The notes under the pieces: model-generated
Told to the model about the DNA's origin: nothing
The model's input: only the letters and a program-made list of their open reading frames with translations
The model's database searches: none
Program-made: the position numbers and the translations under genes
Part shown: one piece after another, positions 25,646 to 33,462 of the stretch
Position numbering within the stretch: the stretch's first letter is position 1
Layout: the number at the start of each line of letters is the position of its first letter
DNA from: an uncultured Alphaproteobacteria bacterium
Lineage (GTDB): Bacteria; Pseudomonadota; Alphaproteobacteria; CAAHEQ01; UBA3637
Assembly (NCBI GenBank): GCA_947627155.1
Contig: CANQUX010000003.1
Coordinates: 62,001 to 126,000, forward strand
Reading direction: 5' to 3'
Length of the DNA: 64,000 bases

Positions 25646-27325
25646 TTACCAATAAAAAAGCTCGGAAACGCCTTTTTTCATTCGTGACCATAAAGATGAA
25701 TCATCTTCTTTAACCGGCGCATTCACGGGCGGAATAACAACGGGTTGTTGTGCGGGTTGCTGCATATTTTGTGAGGGAACAACATAAACCGGAGCCGAAA
25801 ATTCTTCGGCGGGAGAAGCCGGGACAGGTATTGCCGCCGGAACATTTCCCGCTGCGGGTATTATTGCATTACCCGGCAATTGTTGCACGGCCGGACCGTT
25901 TACGGCAACCGGTGGTGTGTTCGGTGCACCCATAACGGCGGTTAAGTCACTTTGTACATCAATTTTGGCCGGGGGAACGGTTTTCCCTTCGTCTGCTTTT
26001 GCCAAACTTTCAATATAGGCTTTTTCCTCATCGGACAGCGTGACCCCGGGTTGTGTTAAAATTTGAACAGGTGTTTGTGAGTTATTCGGCGCTGCAATCG
26101 GTGTCGGTTGCGGCGCGGCGGGATTATTTGTCACGGTATTCAGTGTCGGCTGCGGCGCAGCAGGCTTATTCGGTGCTGTGTTCGGTATCGGCTGCTGAAC
26201 CGGTACCACGGTTTGTGATTGATTAAAGGGTGCTGCTTTTCGCACGAACGCATTTTGTGCTTCAAACTGTTTTAAAGATTGATATTCTTTTTCACCGTTT
26301 TTCATCATTTGCGTTGAAGAAACGGGAGGATTTGCAGTTTGCGGCACATTTTGTTCATTTAAAATTGTTGTTTTATTCATCACTTCAATTTTTTGTTGAA
26401 TCAATCCCGTTGTTGAGGGAACGCCGGCCGGTGTTAATCGCGCGATTTGTTCGGCCGCAGGCGGAACGGCCGTTGCGGGGTCATTGAGCATTTCAGCCGA
26501 GCAACCGCCGACAAAATTGATACAATTATTCGGTGCAAACTGTGGTGTGGATAAATTCAGGAAAGGTGTGGGTTTCAACCAAAAAGCTTCCATATGATCA
26601 ATCATATCCGAATCGTTAATTTGCGGCATCGATCCGTTTAATATGGCTTCCAACTGCGCAACATACGGGAAAACTTCGCCCGGTTCCATTTCAACGCCTT
26701 TTTCCAGCGTCATTAAAACATAACCTTCCTTTTTGCCTTGTAAAGCATTATTGGCGGCAACGGAATAGAAAGCACCGATAATGCCGCGATCCAAATCCAA
26801 ATAATTAACGTTATAAGTCAGGCTGAAAGTGGTTTTATTCGTTTCGGTCACTTTGCAGTTAAATTGCGGCGACATTATTTTCACATCGGCAGCACTGGCC
26901 ACGCCTAACCGCGTGAGCGAGGTTTGACATTGCGGAAAAGTATCACCGGCTTTCAAACGATAATCAAGAATTAAATCTGTTCCCGGTTCATCTTTCACGG
27001 GTTTGGCATCAATCACGCGGGCTGCCGACACGGTAACGTCCGTTTGAATCATATCGGATTGCACGGGAAACGAAAAACCTTGTTCGGTGCAGGCATATTT
27101 TTCGGGTGAGGCTTCACACAGGGTGATGTTTTTTCCTTTGTTATTTTTCATCAATTCATTCATTTGATTGACTAAATAAGCATGCCCCATTTCCGAAGAA
27201 GACGGAACACATTGCGTGCCTTTGCAAATTAAAATGGAGGCGGCGGATAAACTGCCGAAATCTTGCGCGGATGCAACGGATAATGTTAAAGCGGCACAAG
27301 AACAAAATAAAAAGCGTAAAAACAT
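25646..27325 (-). CDS. Secreted Pro/Ala-rich protein, unknown
   Basis: 559 aa. A signal peptide (hydrophobic core about 3-18, cut after SVASA-Q) exports it. The N-terminal folded part (about 20-290) has eight or so cysteines and no family I recognise; from about 300 on it is a low-complexity Pro/Ala/Gln/Asn tail with repeats of AAPQPTxNTxxNNP, ending in a short hydrophobic-aromatic tip (GVSELFYW). Such a tail could span the periplasm or cell wall. It stops 9 bases before the M16 gene start and may head that operon. Confidence 0.7.
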   Translation of the reverse strand: MFLRFLFCSCAALTLSVASAQDFGSLSAASILICKGTQCVPSSSEMGHAYLVNQMNELMKNNKGKNITLCEASPEKYACTEQGFSFPVQSDMIQTDVTVSAARVIDAKPVKDEPGTDLILDYRLKAGDTFPQCQTSLTRLGVASAADVKIMSPQFNCKVTETNKTTFSLTYNVNYLDLDRGIIGAFYSVAANNALQGKKEGYVLMTLEKGVEMEPGEVFPYVAQLEAILNGSMPQINDSDMIDHMEAFWLKPTPFLNLSTPQFAPNNCINFVGGCSAEMLNDPATAVPPAAEQIARLTPAGVPSTTGLIQQKIEVMNKTTILNEQNVPQTANPPVSSTQMMKNGEKEYQSLKQFEAQNAFVRKAAPFNQSQTVVPVQQPIPNTAPNKPAAPQPTLNTVTNNPAAPQPTPIAAPNNSQTPVQILTQPGVTLSDEEKAYIESLAKADEGKTVPPAKIDVQSDLTAVMGAPNTPPVAVNGPAVQQLPGNAIIPAAGNVPAAIPVPASPAEEFSAPVYVVPSQNMQQPAQQPVVIPPVNAPVKEDDSSLWSRMKKGVSELFYW

Positions 27326-27360
27326 AGAGATTACCTCACATAAAAATAAGTCGTGACATT

Positions 27361-27389
27361 ATTTTACGCAAAAAAAAATGAAAATGCAA
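27361..27389 (-). promoter_or_regulatory. Promoter of the secreted protein gene
   Basis: On the minus strand TTGCAT (27384-27389), a 17-base spacer and TAAAAT (27361-27366) lie about 35 bases before the ATG. There is no palindrome in the spacer, unlike the pilin promoters. Confidence 0.5.
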
Positions 27390-27469
27390 TCAAAAAAACG
27401 TTTTTTTCAAGAAAAAGAGCAGAAAACCGATTGATTGAATGAAGTTTTTAATGTTTTTAAGAAAATTTG

Positions 27470-27803
27470 AGTGATTTATCTTTCGGTTATGTTTTACGGG
27501 TTCTCAATAACGCGTGCCGAGGCGGGGAGATATTCGGTTTTCTCTTATTTTCGAGTGGTGATAATTTATTTTGAGAGGATAGGTTCATGTTTTTCTGATT
27601 TTCACGCGATGATATTTTCTTTTTTGAGAGAATATAACTTTTTTCGGCGGGAAGTACCGGTGCGTAGAATATGCGCCGGCGCGGAGGATAGAATAAAGGC
27701 CGATTTTATTTTTTTCTCTATTAGTAGGCGATGAGTTTTTCTTAATTTTCGGCGGAAAGTGCTATCCCGCATTTATGGGATAGCGCGGTGTGCCGAAAAT
27801 AAG
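27470..27803. repeat. Left hairpin array, family A units
   Basis: A run of related units separated by A/T-rich linkers. The best hairpin (27741-27803) has outer arms CTTAATTTTCGGC and GCCGAAAATAAG and an inner stem GCTATCCC/GGGATAGC. An earlier unit at 27651-27690 begins CGGCGGGAAGT and has inner stem CCGGTGCG against CGCCGG. Linkers also repeat: both end near TAGGCGATGA or CGCGATGATA. Inverted relatives lie at 30088-30420 on the other side of the pilin gene. Confidence 0.75.
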
Positions 27804-27845
27804 AAAATGGCCGGGAAAATATGTTTTTTTAATGTTGCTGAGATA

Positions 27846-28004
27846 TTTTCCCTCTATCGACGAGGGCAAGAAGTAATGCGACACTCTCTTTTTTCCCCCT
27901 CTATCGGCGTGTGTGAAGTAATACGATGCTTTCTCTTTTCCCTCTATCGGCGGGTGTGATGCGCTGCTGAAAGGAGCGCATCGCTATGGGCCGATAGGGG
28001 AAAA
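27846..28004. repeat. Left hairpin array, family B direct repeats and hairpin
   Basis: CCCTCTATCG recurs at 27850, 27897 and 27940 (spacing 47 and 43 bases), followed each time by related sequence (GGCGNGTGTG, then AAGTAATRCGA in the first two). The third copy forms a full hairpin: TTTTCCCTCTATCGGC (27936-27951) pairs with GCCGATAGGGGAAAA (27990-28004), and the inner stem is GATGCGCT/AGCGCATC. Confidence 0.75.
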
Positions 28005-28025
28005 GATGGCGGCATTGCACATTTT

Positions 28026-28084
28026 CACCTCTGCCCGAAAAAGAGGAGAGGTGCCCCGCTGAATGGAAGCTTTAAAGGCGGGGC
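28026..28084 (-). terminator. Paired hairpins after the second pilin gene
   Basis: Two hairpins share one base at 28053: GCCCCGC with GCGGGGC (28053-28084) and CACCTCT with AGAGGTG (28026-28053). On the minus strand the first lies 30 bases past the pilin stop and is followed by a short T run (CTCTTTTT). They probably end the pilin transcript. Confidence 0.5.
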
Positions 28085-28113
28085 ATAAGGGAAAGACGGC
28101 CGGCGGGCTGGCC

Positions 28114-29505
28114 TCACTCACATAAGGCGTAGAGGATGCTGCTGGTGCGATTGCCGTAGCCGACGTCACCGAGACCGAGGTTGACGCGGTACGCGGCGCA
28201 GGAAGAATCGTACATATCGTACAACCAAACATAACCGCTACCAAAATCCTCGTACAAATCCTTTCTTATCTGACTGTCACATGTGCCTCCGGACGACACC
28301 TCGCCACACCCGATGCTTGCTCGCGTTGCTTGCTTCCTTCCTAACGCCTCACAAAACCGCCCGGCACTCCACCAATTCATATGACCGCTATGTTCACCCG
28401 GTTTATCAATAATAAATCCACTTTTTTCACCTTTTTTGCTGTCTTTGCGCGCATTTCTGCATTTACCCTCATAACTATCTTCAATACCAAATTTACTGGG
28501 ATGAAATTCTCTACTGCAAACATATCCGCCATACAAATAGCAATACTCTCCCGGCCCGCAATCAGCATTACTCTCACATTCCCCAACAACCGTTATACAT
28601 TTTTTTCTTGATTCTTTCCAGACTTTCCCGTCTTCACACTCGCATTCGCTGGTTTCACTGTTCCAATTACTGCCTTCCGGACACGCCGTACATTCGGTAC
28701 CATTCCAATGCGGTTTAGCGGTACTGCACGCACATTCTTCGCCATCTTCTCCGGATTTTTCTGCTCCCGCCGGACAAACGCAATCATTACTACCTTCGTC
28801 CCATACCTTTCCGCCCGAACAACTCACGCACTCATCGCCTTTTAAATGCTTTCCTTCCGGACATTCACATACTCCTTCTTCGTTGCATTCTCCCGGGCAT
28901 GTCTCCGGATTGCATTCTTGCGGTTCATCGCCTTGATCCGGGTCTGTTACCTCCGGATTGCCGCTTCCGCCGCCTAAACCTTTGGTCGAAAAATCTACCT
29001 CTAACGCATTATTGCTTTCTTCGGTGCATAAATCTGCGCTTGAATCGGCATTATTTTCCTGCTCATTCACCACCACGGCTATTGCATCGTCCATGCCCTC
29101 TAATAAAGTCACCAGCGGTTTACATACGCCTGCCGAAATGCCCGACACTTTTATAAAATACCCCGATTCTCCCGATTCCTCAGGCTCTCCCGCTTCGCTA
29201 AAAACGGCAAAATCAAACTCAACGCCGTAATTACTGCCAAAATTTAAATGCTTTTCATCATCATACGGCGACCCTAACATCAAATTTGCTGCTCCTTGTG
29301 CCACTTTCATTTTCGCATCGGTGCGCATGAGATTGATTTCATTTGCAATCTGATTCGCCTGATATCGATTCATTGCCATTCTATAACCCGCAATCCCGCC
29401 AATCGATATAACCCCGATAACGGCCAAAACACCCAGCATTTCAACCATACTGCGCCCGTCTTGGGCTTGATTTTGAATTTGTTTTTTTCTTGTTTTATTG
29501 CTCAT
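28114..29505 (-). CDS. Large Cys-rich prepilin-like surface protein 2
   Basis: 463 aa. Class III signal with cleavage after Gly in DG|RSMVEMLG and a hydrophobic helix, then a short pilin-like domain with SGISAGVCKPLVTLLEGMD matching its paralogue at 2602. The middle (about 200-330) is a Cys-rich run of EGF-like turns (for example CPEGSNWNSETSECEC); the protein has 28 cysteines. The end carries HMNWWSAGRFCEALG and stops in LYALCE, again as in the paralogue. Probably an exported minor pilin or adhesin. RBS AAAGGAAG precedes the ATG. Promoter and operators at 29530-29706 match those of the paralogue; hairpin arrays flank the locus. Confidence 0.8.
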   Translation of the reverse strand: MSNKTRKKQIQNQAQDGRSMVEMLGVLAVIGVISIGGIAGYRMAMNRYQANQIANEINLMRTDAKMKVAQGAANLMLGSPYDDEKHLNFGSNYGVEFDFAVFSEAGEPEESGESGYFIKVSGISAGVCKPLVTLLEGMDDAIAVVVNEQENNADSSADLCTEESNNALEVDFSTKGLGGGSGNPEVTDPDQGDEPQECNPETCPGECNEEGVCECPEGKHLKGDECVSCSGGKVWDEGSNDCVCPAGAEKSGEDGEECACSTAKPHWNGTECTACPEGSNWNSETSECECEDGKVWKESRKKCITVVGECESNADCGPGEYCYLYGGYVCSREFHPSKFGIEDSYEGKCRNARKDSKKGEKSGFIIDKPGEHSGHMNWWSAGRFCEALGRKQATRASIGCGEVSSGGTCDSQIRKDLYEDFGSGYVWLYDMYDSSCAAYRVNLGLGDVGYGNRTSSILYALCE

Positions 29506-29529
29506 TTTTCGCTTCCTTTCAATGCAAAT

Positions 29530-29558
29530 AGCATAAAATAAACGTACCTTTAATGCAA
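29530..29558 (-). promoter_or_regulatory. Pilin 2 promoter with embedded operator (site e)
   Basis: On the minus strand TTGCAT (29553-29558), a 17-base spacer and TATGCT (29530-29535). From GTTGCATTAAAGGTACGTTT through the -10 it is identical to site a, 25 kb away, while surrounding bases differ. Confidence 0.78.
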
Positions 29559-29675
29559 CGCTGATTCGGGGTTAAAATTACCCTCAAATTTTGGCAAAAT
29601 AGCCTTGTTGTAACCCGTTGATATTGCATTAAAATTACCTCCAAATAAATTTTTTTTGAAAAAATCAAAAAAAAG

Positions 29676-29706
29676 TGTTGCAAAAAACGTACGTTTTTTT
29701 GATGCA
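29676..29706 (+). promoter_or_regulatory. Upstream operator copy, inverted (site f)
   Basis: GTTGCAAAAAACGTACGTTT then TTTTGATGCAT on the plus strand. It is the counterpart of site b, with centre 145 bases from site e (a-b spacing is 144). Confidence 0.68.
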
Positions 29707-29711
29707 TATTC

Positions 29712-29925
29712 AAAAAAAATCGCCTTGATGAGAGGCGACCGGAAGTTAAGAACTATCTTATTGATATAGCGCAGTATATTGACCAAAAGGTTTATTTTAC
29801 TACCTTCCGGTCTTGTAACCGTCTCCTTTTTTGACGTTAATCAAAAAAGGCGTAAATTTTTATCCTTTTTCAAGGACACAATAAGAGAGGTTCTTAAGCC
29901 TCGGGGCACACATCACTTGCCTTGC
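29712..29925 (-). ncRNA. Structured RNA candidate 1 with pseudoknot
   Basis: A perfect consensus promoter and an intrinsic terminator (TCGCCTTGATGAGAGGCGA, 29720-29738, then eight U) bound a predicted transcript of about 214 nt on the minus strand, with no credible ORF. Long-range pairing is exact: TTAAGAAC (29890-29897) with GTTCTTAA (29746-29753), and GACCGGAAG (29804-29812) with CTTCCGGTC (29737-29745). The order A-B-A'-B' makes a pseudoknot. Local hairpins include TCCTTGAAAAAGGA. The last two bases of B' are also in the terminator stem. I cannot match it to 6S, tmRNA, SRP or RNase P RNA. Confidence 0.65.
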
Positions 29926-29930
29926 CTCAA

Positions 29931-29959
29931 ATTATAAAGACACTCAAAACTAATGTCAA
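29931..29959 (-). promoter_or_regulatory. Consensus promoter of RNA candidate 1
   Basis: On the minus strand TTGACA (29954-29959), 17 bases, TATAAT (29931-29936): both hexamers match the sigma70-type consensus exactly. Confidence 0.85.
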
Positions 29960-29981
29960 GCAGAAAAAGTTGCATCATTTA

Positions 29982-30052
29982 TTTTTCCCCTATCGGCCCA
30001 TAGCGGAGCGGCACAATTGCGCCGCTCCACACCCGCCGATAGAGGGAAAAAA
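29982..30052. repeat. Right family B hairpin, inverted
   Basis: TTTTTCCCCTATCGGC pairs with GCCGATAGAGGGAAAAA; inner stem GGAGCGGC (30005-30012) with GCCGCTCC (30021-30028). Its two unpaired flanks (CCATAGC and ACACCC) are the reverse complements of those in the left B hairpin, so it is the same element in opposite orientation with a different inner stem. Confidence 0.75.
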
Positions 30053-30087
30053 GTTTACAGCAAACCTATTGTTTTGCACCGAATCGC

Positions 30088-30420
30088 CTTATTTTCGGCA
30101 CACTGCGCCGGCTTATGTTCCACAAGCCGACACTTCCCGCCGAAAATAAGAGAGAAGAGTTATCAGCTGCGAATGGGAAAAAAATAAAATCAGTCTTTAT
30201 TTTGTCATCGCGCTATCCCATGTTTCACGGGATAGCACTTCCCGCCGAAAATAAGAAAGAAAGTAAATACAGTCGCTACAAAAAAATAAATTATCATCGC
30301 CCCGAAATAAGAAAATCTCATCGCCTGCCAATAGAAAAAATAAATCAGCTTTATTTTGTCCGCACGTCGGCACATATTCCCCGCGCCGCCACTCCCTCCC
30401 CGCCGAAAATTAAGAAAAAA
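30088..30420. repeat. Right hairpin array, family A units, inverted
   Basis: CCCGCCGAAAATAAG recurs at 30136 and 30241, with weaker copies near 30299 and 30400. The first unit has outer arms CTTATTTTCGGC (30088-30099) and GCCGAAAATAAG (30139-30150) with inner stem CGGCTT/AAGCCG. The second has inner stem GCTATCCC/GGGATAGC, the same as the left unit at 27741. Linkers contain A/T-rich TAAATCAGCTTTATTTTGTC-like repeats. The array reads as the mirror image of 27470-27803. Confidence 0.75.
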
Positions 30421-30531
30421 CGAATATGTCCTCCCCCAAACAACAAATATCAGTCGAAAATCAAAAAAGAAAATCTCGAAGCGACATTATCTTTTCCCCT
30501 CATCGATACAACCCAAGTCGAACATATAAAA

Positions 30532-30557
30532 AACCTGCCCTCAAATAAGGGCAGGTT
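30532..30557 (-). terminator. Terminator of rpsA
   Basis: AACCTGCCCT and AGGGCAGGTT form a 10-bp stem 23 bases after the rpsA stop, followed on the minus strand by a T6 run. Confidence 0.88.
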
Positions 30558-30579
30558 CTTTTATGTTGCTTTTGATGAC

Positions 30580-32274
30580 TTATTTTTTAGAAGATTTTTT
30601 TGTGCTCGCTTTTTTCAGCGCATCTCCTAAAATATCACCCAAGGAAGCACCGGCATTCGTGGCGCCGAATTCTTCCATAGCGGCTTTTTCTTCCGCAACT
30701 TCACGCGCTTTAATTGATAACGTGAGTTTGCGTGTTTTGGCATCAAAAGTGGTGACTTTGGCATCAACTTTTTCACCGATGGCAAAGCGTTCCGTTTTTT
30801 GTTCGGAACGATCTTTGGCTAAATCCGTCCGTTTGATAAAGCCTTTGATTCCGTTGACATCAACTTCAATGCCGCCTTCTTCAATGGCCGAAACAATACC
30901 GGTGACAATTTCGCCTTTCTTAATGTTTTCGGACGCTGCCGCAAGCGGATCTTCCGTCAGCTGCTTAATGCCGAGAGAAATGCGCTCTTTTTCCACGTCA
31001 ATGTCCAAAATTTTGGCTTTGACAACCATTCCTTTTTTGTAATCTTTAATGGCTTCTTCGCTCGATTTATCCCACGATAAATCAGAGGTATGAATCATAC
31101 CGTCGATTTCACTGTTCAGCGCAACAAAAATACCGAATTCAATCATATTTTTGATTTCGCCTTCAATCACATCACCCACTTTATGCGTATCGGCAAATGT
31201 TTTCCACGGATTTTCCTGAATTTGTTTCATACCCAAAGAAATGCGCCGTTTCGATTCGTCAACATCTAAAACAACGCCCTCCACTTCCTGACTTAATGAA
31301 ACAATTTTGCTCGGATGAACATTTTTCTTCGTCCAGCTCATTTCCGAAACGTGAATTAAGCCTTCAACACCCGGAGCCAATTCAACAAATGCGCCGTAAT
31401 CGGTGATATTGTTGATTTTGCCTTTGAATGTGGAACCCAACGGGAAGCGTTCGTTCACGCCGACCCACGGATCGTTTTCCAATTGCTTCATACCGAGCGA
31501 AATACGGCCGGTATCGGTGTTAAACTTCACAATTTGAACTTTCACCGTTTGTCCGACAGATAAAACTTCGGCCGGATTCGTGATGCGTTTCCACGAAATA
31601 TCCGTCACGTGCAATAAACCGTCAATACCGCCCAAATCAATAAAGGCACCGTAATCGGTAATGTTTTTAACCGTGCCTTCAACCACTTGTCCTTCCGACA
31701 AATTCTTAATGATTTCGGAACGTTGTTCGGCGCGTGTTTCTTCCAACACAGCCCGACGCGAGACAACAATATTGCCGCGCACTCTGTCCATTTTTAACAA
31801 AGCAAACGGTTGCGCAACACCCATCAGCGGAGTCACATCGCGAATCGGGCGCACATCAATCTGGCTGCCGGGCAAAAACGCCGTTGCGCCGTTTAAATCA
31901 ACCGTAAAGCCGCCTTTGACACGTCCGAAAATTGTACCGATAACGTGTTCGCCTTTTTCCATGGATTTTTCCAAATCGCCCCAGGCTTCTTCCCGACGCG
32001 CTTTTTCACGCGATAAAACAACATTGCCGTTTTTATCTTCATACCGATCAATAAAAACATCGATTTCATCGCCTAAATTTAAATTTTGAATGCCGAATTC
32101 GGAAACGGGAATCCGTCCTTCCGATTTTAATCCGACATCAACAATGACCATATCATCATCAAAACCCACGATTTTACCGGAAACAACTTTGCCTTGCAAA
32201 GCGCCTTTTCCCATAAACTCATCTAACATGGCACCAAAGTCTTCGACCGTGGCTTGGTTTTCTTGTTTTTCCAT
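30580..32274 (-). CDS. rpsA: 30S ribosomal protein S1
   Basis: 564 aa, full length, with six S1 (OB-fold) repeats. The central and C-terminal repeats show the usual pattern, e.g. GAFIDLGGIDGLLHVTDISW (about 215), GAFVELAPGVEGLIHVSEMS (about 300) and GIFVALNSEIDGMIHTSDLS (about 388), each followed by RISLGMKQ-type ends. It helps 30S subunits bind mRNAs, particularly those with weak Shine-Dalgarno sites. AAGGAAAATTAA precedes the ATG. It lies 59 bases after cmk, the usual order in proteobacteria. The C-terminal tail is Ala- and Lys-rich. Confidence 0.97.
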   Translation of the reverse strand: MEKQENQATVEDFGAMLDEFMGKGALQGKVVSGKIVGFDDDMVIVDVGLKSEGRIPVSEFGIQNLNLGDEIDVFIDRYEDKNGNVVLSREKARREEAWGDLEKSMEKGEHVIGTIFGRVKGGFTVDLNGATAFLPGSQIDVRPIRDVTPLMGVAQPFALLKMDRVRGNIVVSRRAVLEETRAEQRSEIIKNLSEGQVVEGTVKNITDYGAFIDLGGIDGLLHVTDISWKRITNPAEVLSVGQTVKVQIVKFNTDTGRISLGMKQLENDPWVGVNERFPLGSTFKGKINNITDYGAFVELAPGVEGLIHVSEMSWTKKNVHPSKIVSLSQEVEGVVLDVDESKRRISLGMKQIQENPWKTFADTHKVGDVIEGEIKNMIEFGIFVALNSEIDGMIHTSDLSWDKSSEEAIKDYKKGMVVKAKILDIDVEKERISLGIKQLTEDPLAAASENIKKGEIVTGIVSAIEEGGIEVDVNGIKGFIKRTDLAKDRSEQKTERFAIGEKVDAKVTTFDAKTRKLTLSIKAREVAEEKAAMEEFGATNAGASLGDILGDALKKASTKKSSKK

Positions 32275-32333
32275 TTAATTTTCCTTAAAAATATATTTTT
32301 GGTTGGCCGCTGATATGAAATCAGGGACTTTTT

Positions 32334-32999
32334 TTATTCCACCCCGTTCATAAACCGAATCACGCGGGTGTATACGTCAGTCGGTGTTAAATCGGAGGTA
32401 TCCAATATAAACGCGTCGTCAGCAGGCTTTAACGGAGCGGTTGCCCGTTCGCTGTCCCGCTTGTCACGCGAGAGGATATCCGATAAAACGGTTTCATATA
32501 TAACACAGTTTCCTTTTAATTGCAACTCTTTATATCGTCTTTGCGCACGAATTTCCGCACGAGCGGTTAAAAAAATCTTCCATTTTGCATCGGGACAGAT
32601 AACCGTTCCGATGTCGCGACCATCGAGAATGGCGCCTTTTGCGGGGGTTCCGTCGGGGTGAACGGGGTGTTCGGCAAAGCGTCGTTGAAATTGAAACAAA
32701 GCTTCGCGAACAGACGGAATTGCCGACACGATGGAGGCTGCTTTTCCGATTGTTTCATTGCGAATCGCCGATTCGTTTTGCAATTGAAGCATTTTTTCGG
32801 TCGGAAACGATTTTGCAACGGCAACGGCGGCCGATTCGTCGGACGGATCTTTTCCCGCCTGCAAAAGTGCATAACCCGTTCCGCGATAGAGCGCACCGGT
32901 GTCTAAATAGGCAAAATCAAGCTCTTTCGAGAGTTTTGCACCCAGCGTTCCTTTGCCGGTTGCCGAGCTGCCGTCGATTGCAATAATATTCATTTTCAT
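32334..32999 (-). CDS. cmk: Cytidylate kinase
   Basis: 221 aa. P-loop AIDGSSATGKGTLG (about 7), FAYLDTGALYR with the CMP-binding segment (about 32) and LDGRDIGTVICP (about 128) identify Cmk. It phosphorylates CMP and dCMP with ATP. AAGGA stands 6 bases before the first ATG, which is chosen over the ATG two codons later. It is divergent from the FYDLN gene and upstream of rpsA. Confidence 0.95.
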   Translation of the reverse strand: MKMNIIAIDGSSATGKGTLGAKLSKELDFAYLDTGALYRGTGYALLQAGKDPSDESAAVAVAKSFPTEKMLQLQNESAIRNETIGKAASIVSAIPSVREALFQFQRRFAEHPVHPDGTPAKGAILDGRDIGTVICPDAKWKIFLTARAEIRAQRRYKELQLKGNCVIYETVLSDILSRDKRDSERATAPLKPADDAFILDTSDLTPTDVYTRVIRFMNGVE

Positions 33000-33096
33000 T
33001 TTTTTCCTTCAAATTCGCAAATTTTTATTGACAAATTTAACATAACATGTAAAAGGCACAAATAACAAGTCTTTTTTTTATGAAACGGAGGTTATT

Positions 33097-33462
33097 ATGG
33101 CAAAATCGGAATGGGGTTCAAAGCGCAAGTGCTTAAAATGCGGTACTTTTTTTTATGATATGGGCAAAAATAATTTTTCATGTCCCAAATGTAAAGAAAG
33201 TTATTCGTCTGATTCTTATGAAGAAACCAAAACAAAACAACTGTTGAAAATGGCAAAGGAAACGGAAACTTCCGCTGCCGATGAAGAATCGCTCGATGAA
33301 GAAACATTGTTAAAAATGACGGAAGATGTTCCTTTGTCCGAAGATGATTTGGGTCCGGACGAATTGGAAATTTTGGAAGATGATCCCGAATTGAATGAAC
33401 AAAACGATTCGGATTTCGGCTCAATTGTGCAATACAGCAATGAAGAATCCGGTGAACATTAA
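33097..33462 (+). CDS. FYDLN-acid family protein
   Basis: 121 aa. Two Cys pairs, KCLKCGTFFYDMGKNN and CPKCKESY, form a likely zinc ribbon; FYDMG stands in the place of the FYDLN that names the family (TIGR02300, restricted mostly to alphaproteobacteria). The remaining 80 residues are strongly acidic and predicted disordered. Function is unknown. ACGGAGG lies 7 bases before the ATG, and TTGACA at 33028 may be its -35. The end overlaps the YqgE gene. Confidence 0.88.
   Translation: MAKSEWGSKRKCLKCGTFFYDMGKNNFSCPKCKESYSSDSYEETKTKQLLKMAKETETSAADEESLDEETLLKMTEDVPLSEDDLGPDELEILEDDPELNEQNDSDFGSIVQYSNEESGEH

Noticed and set aside
27033-27046. AACGTCCGTTT match to the operator core
   Set aside because: It lies inside the coding sequence of the secreted protein and lacks the TGCA flanks and symmetry of the six real sites.
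27846-28004. Possible CRISPR array
   Set aside because: The repeat units are spaced 43-47 bases but the supposed spacers are related to each other, only three units exist, and no cas gene is present.
28114-29505. Target gene of a diversity-generating retroelement
   Set aside because: The C-terminal domain recalls lectin-like variable proteins, but no reverse transcriptase, template repeat or A-biased variable segment was seen in the window.
29712-29925. tmRNA, RNase P RNA or SRP RNA at RNA candidate 1
   Set aside because: No tag-peptide reading frame, no GAGGAAAGUC-type P4 motif and no domain IV GGAA-loop with its symmetric bulge could be found; 6S RNA remains possible but the usual bubble could not be drawn.
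27470-30420. Integron attC sites or cassette array
   Set aside because: The hairpins lack the RYYYAAC/GTTRRRY boxes, and the only tyrosine recombinase in the window is Xer-type with no integron integrase insert.
30115-30630. A 171-codon plus-strand open frame in the right hairpin array
   Set aside because: It runs through several palindromic units and the rpsA terminator, has no ribosome site, and is Lys/Ser-rich low-complexity translation of A-rich repeats.
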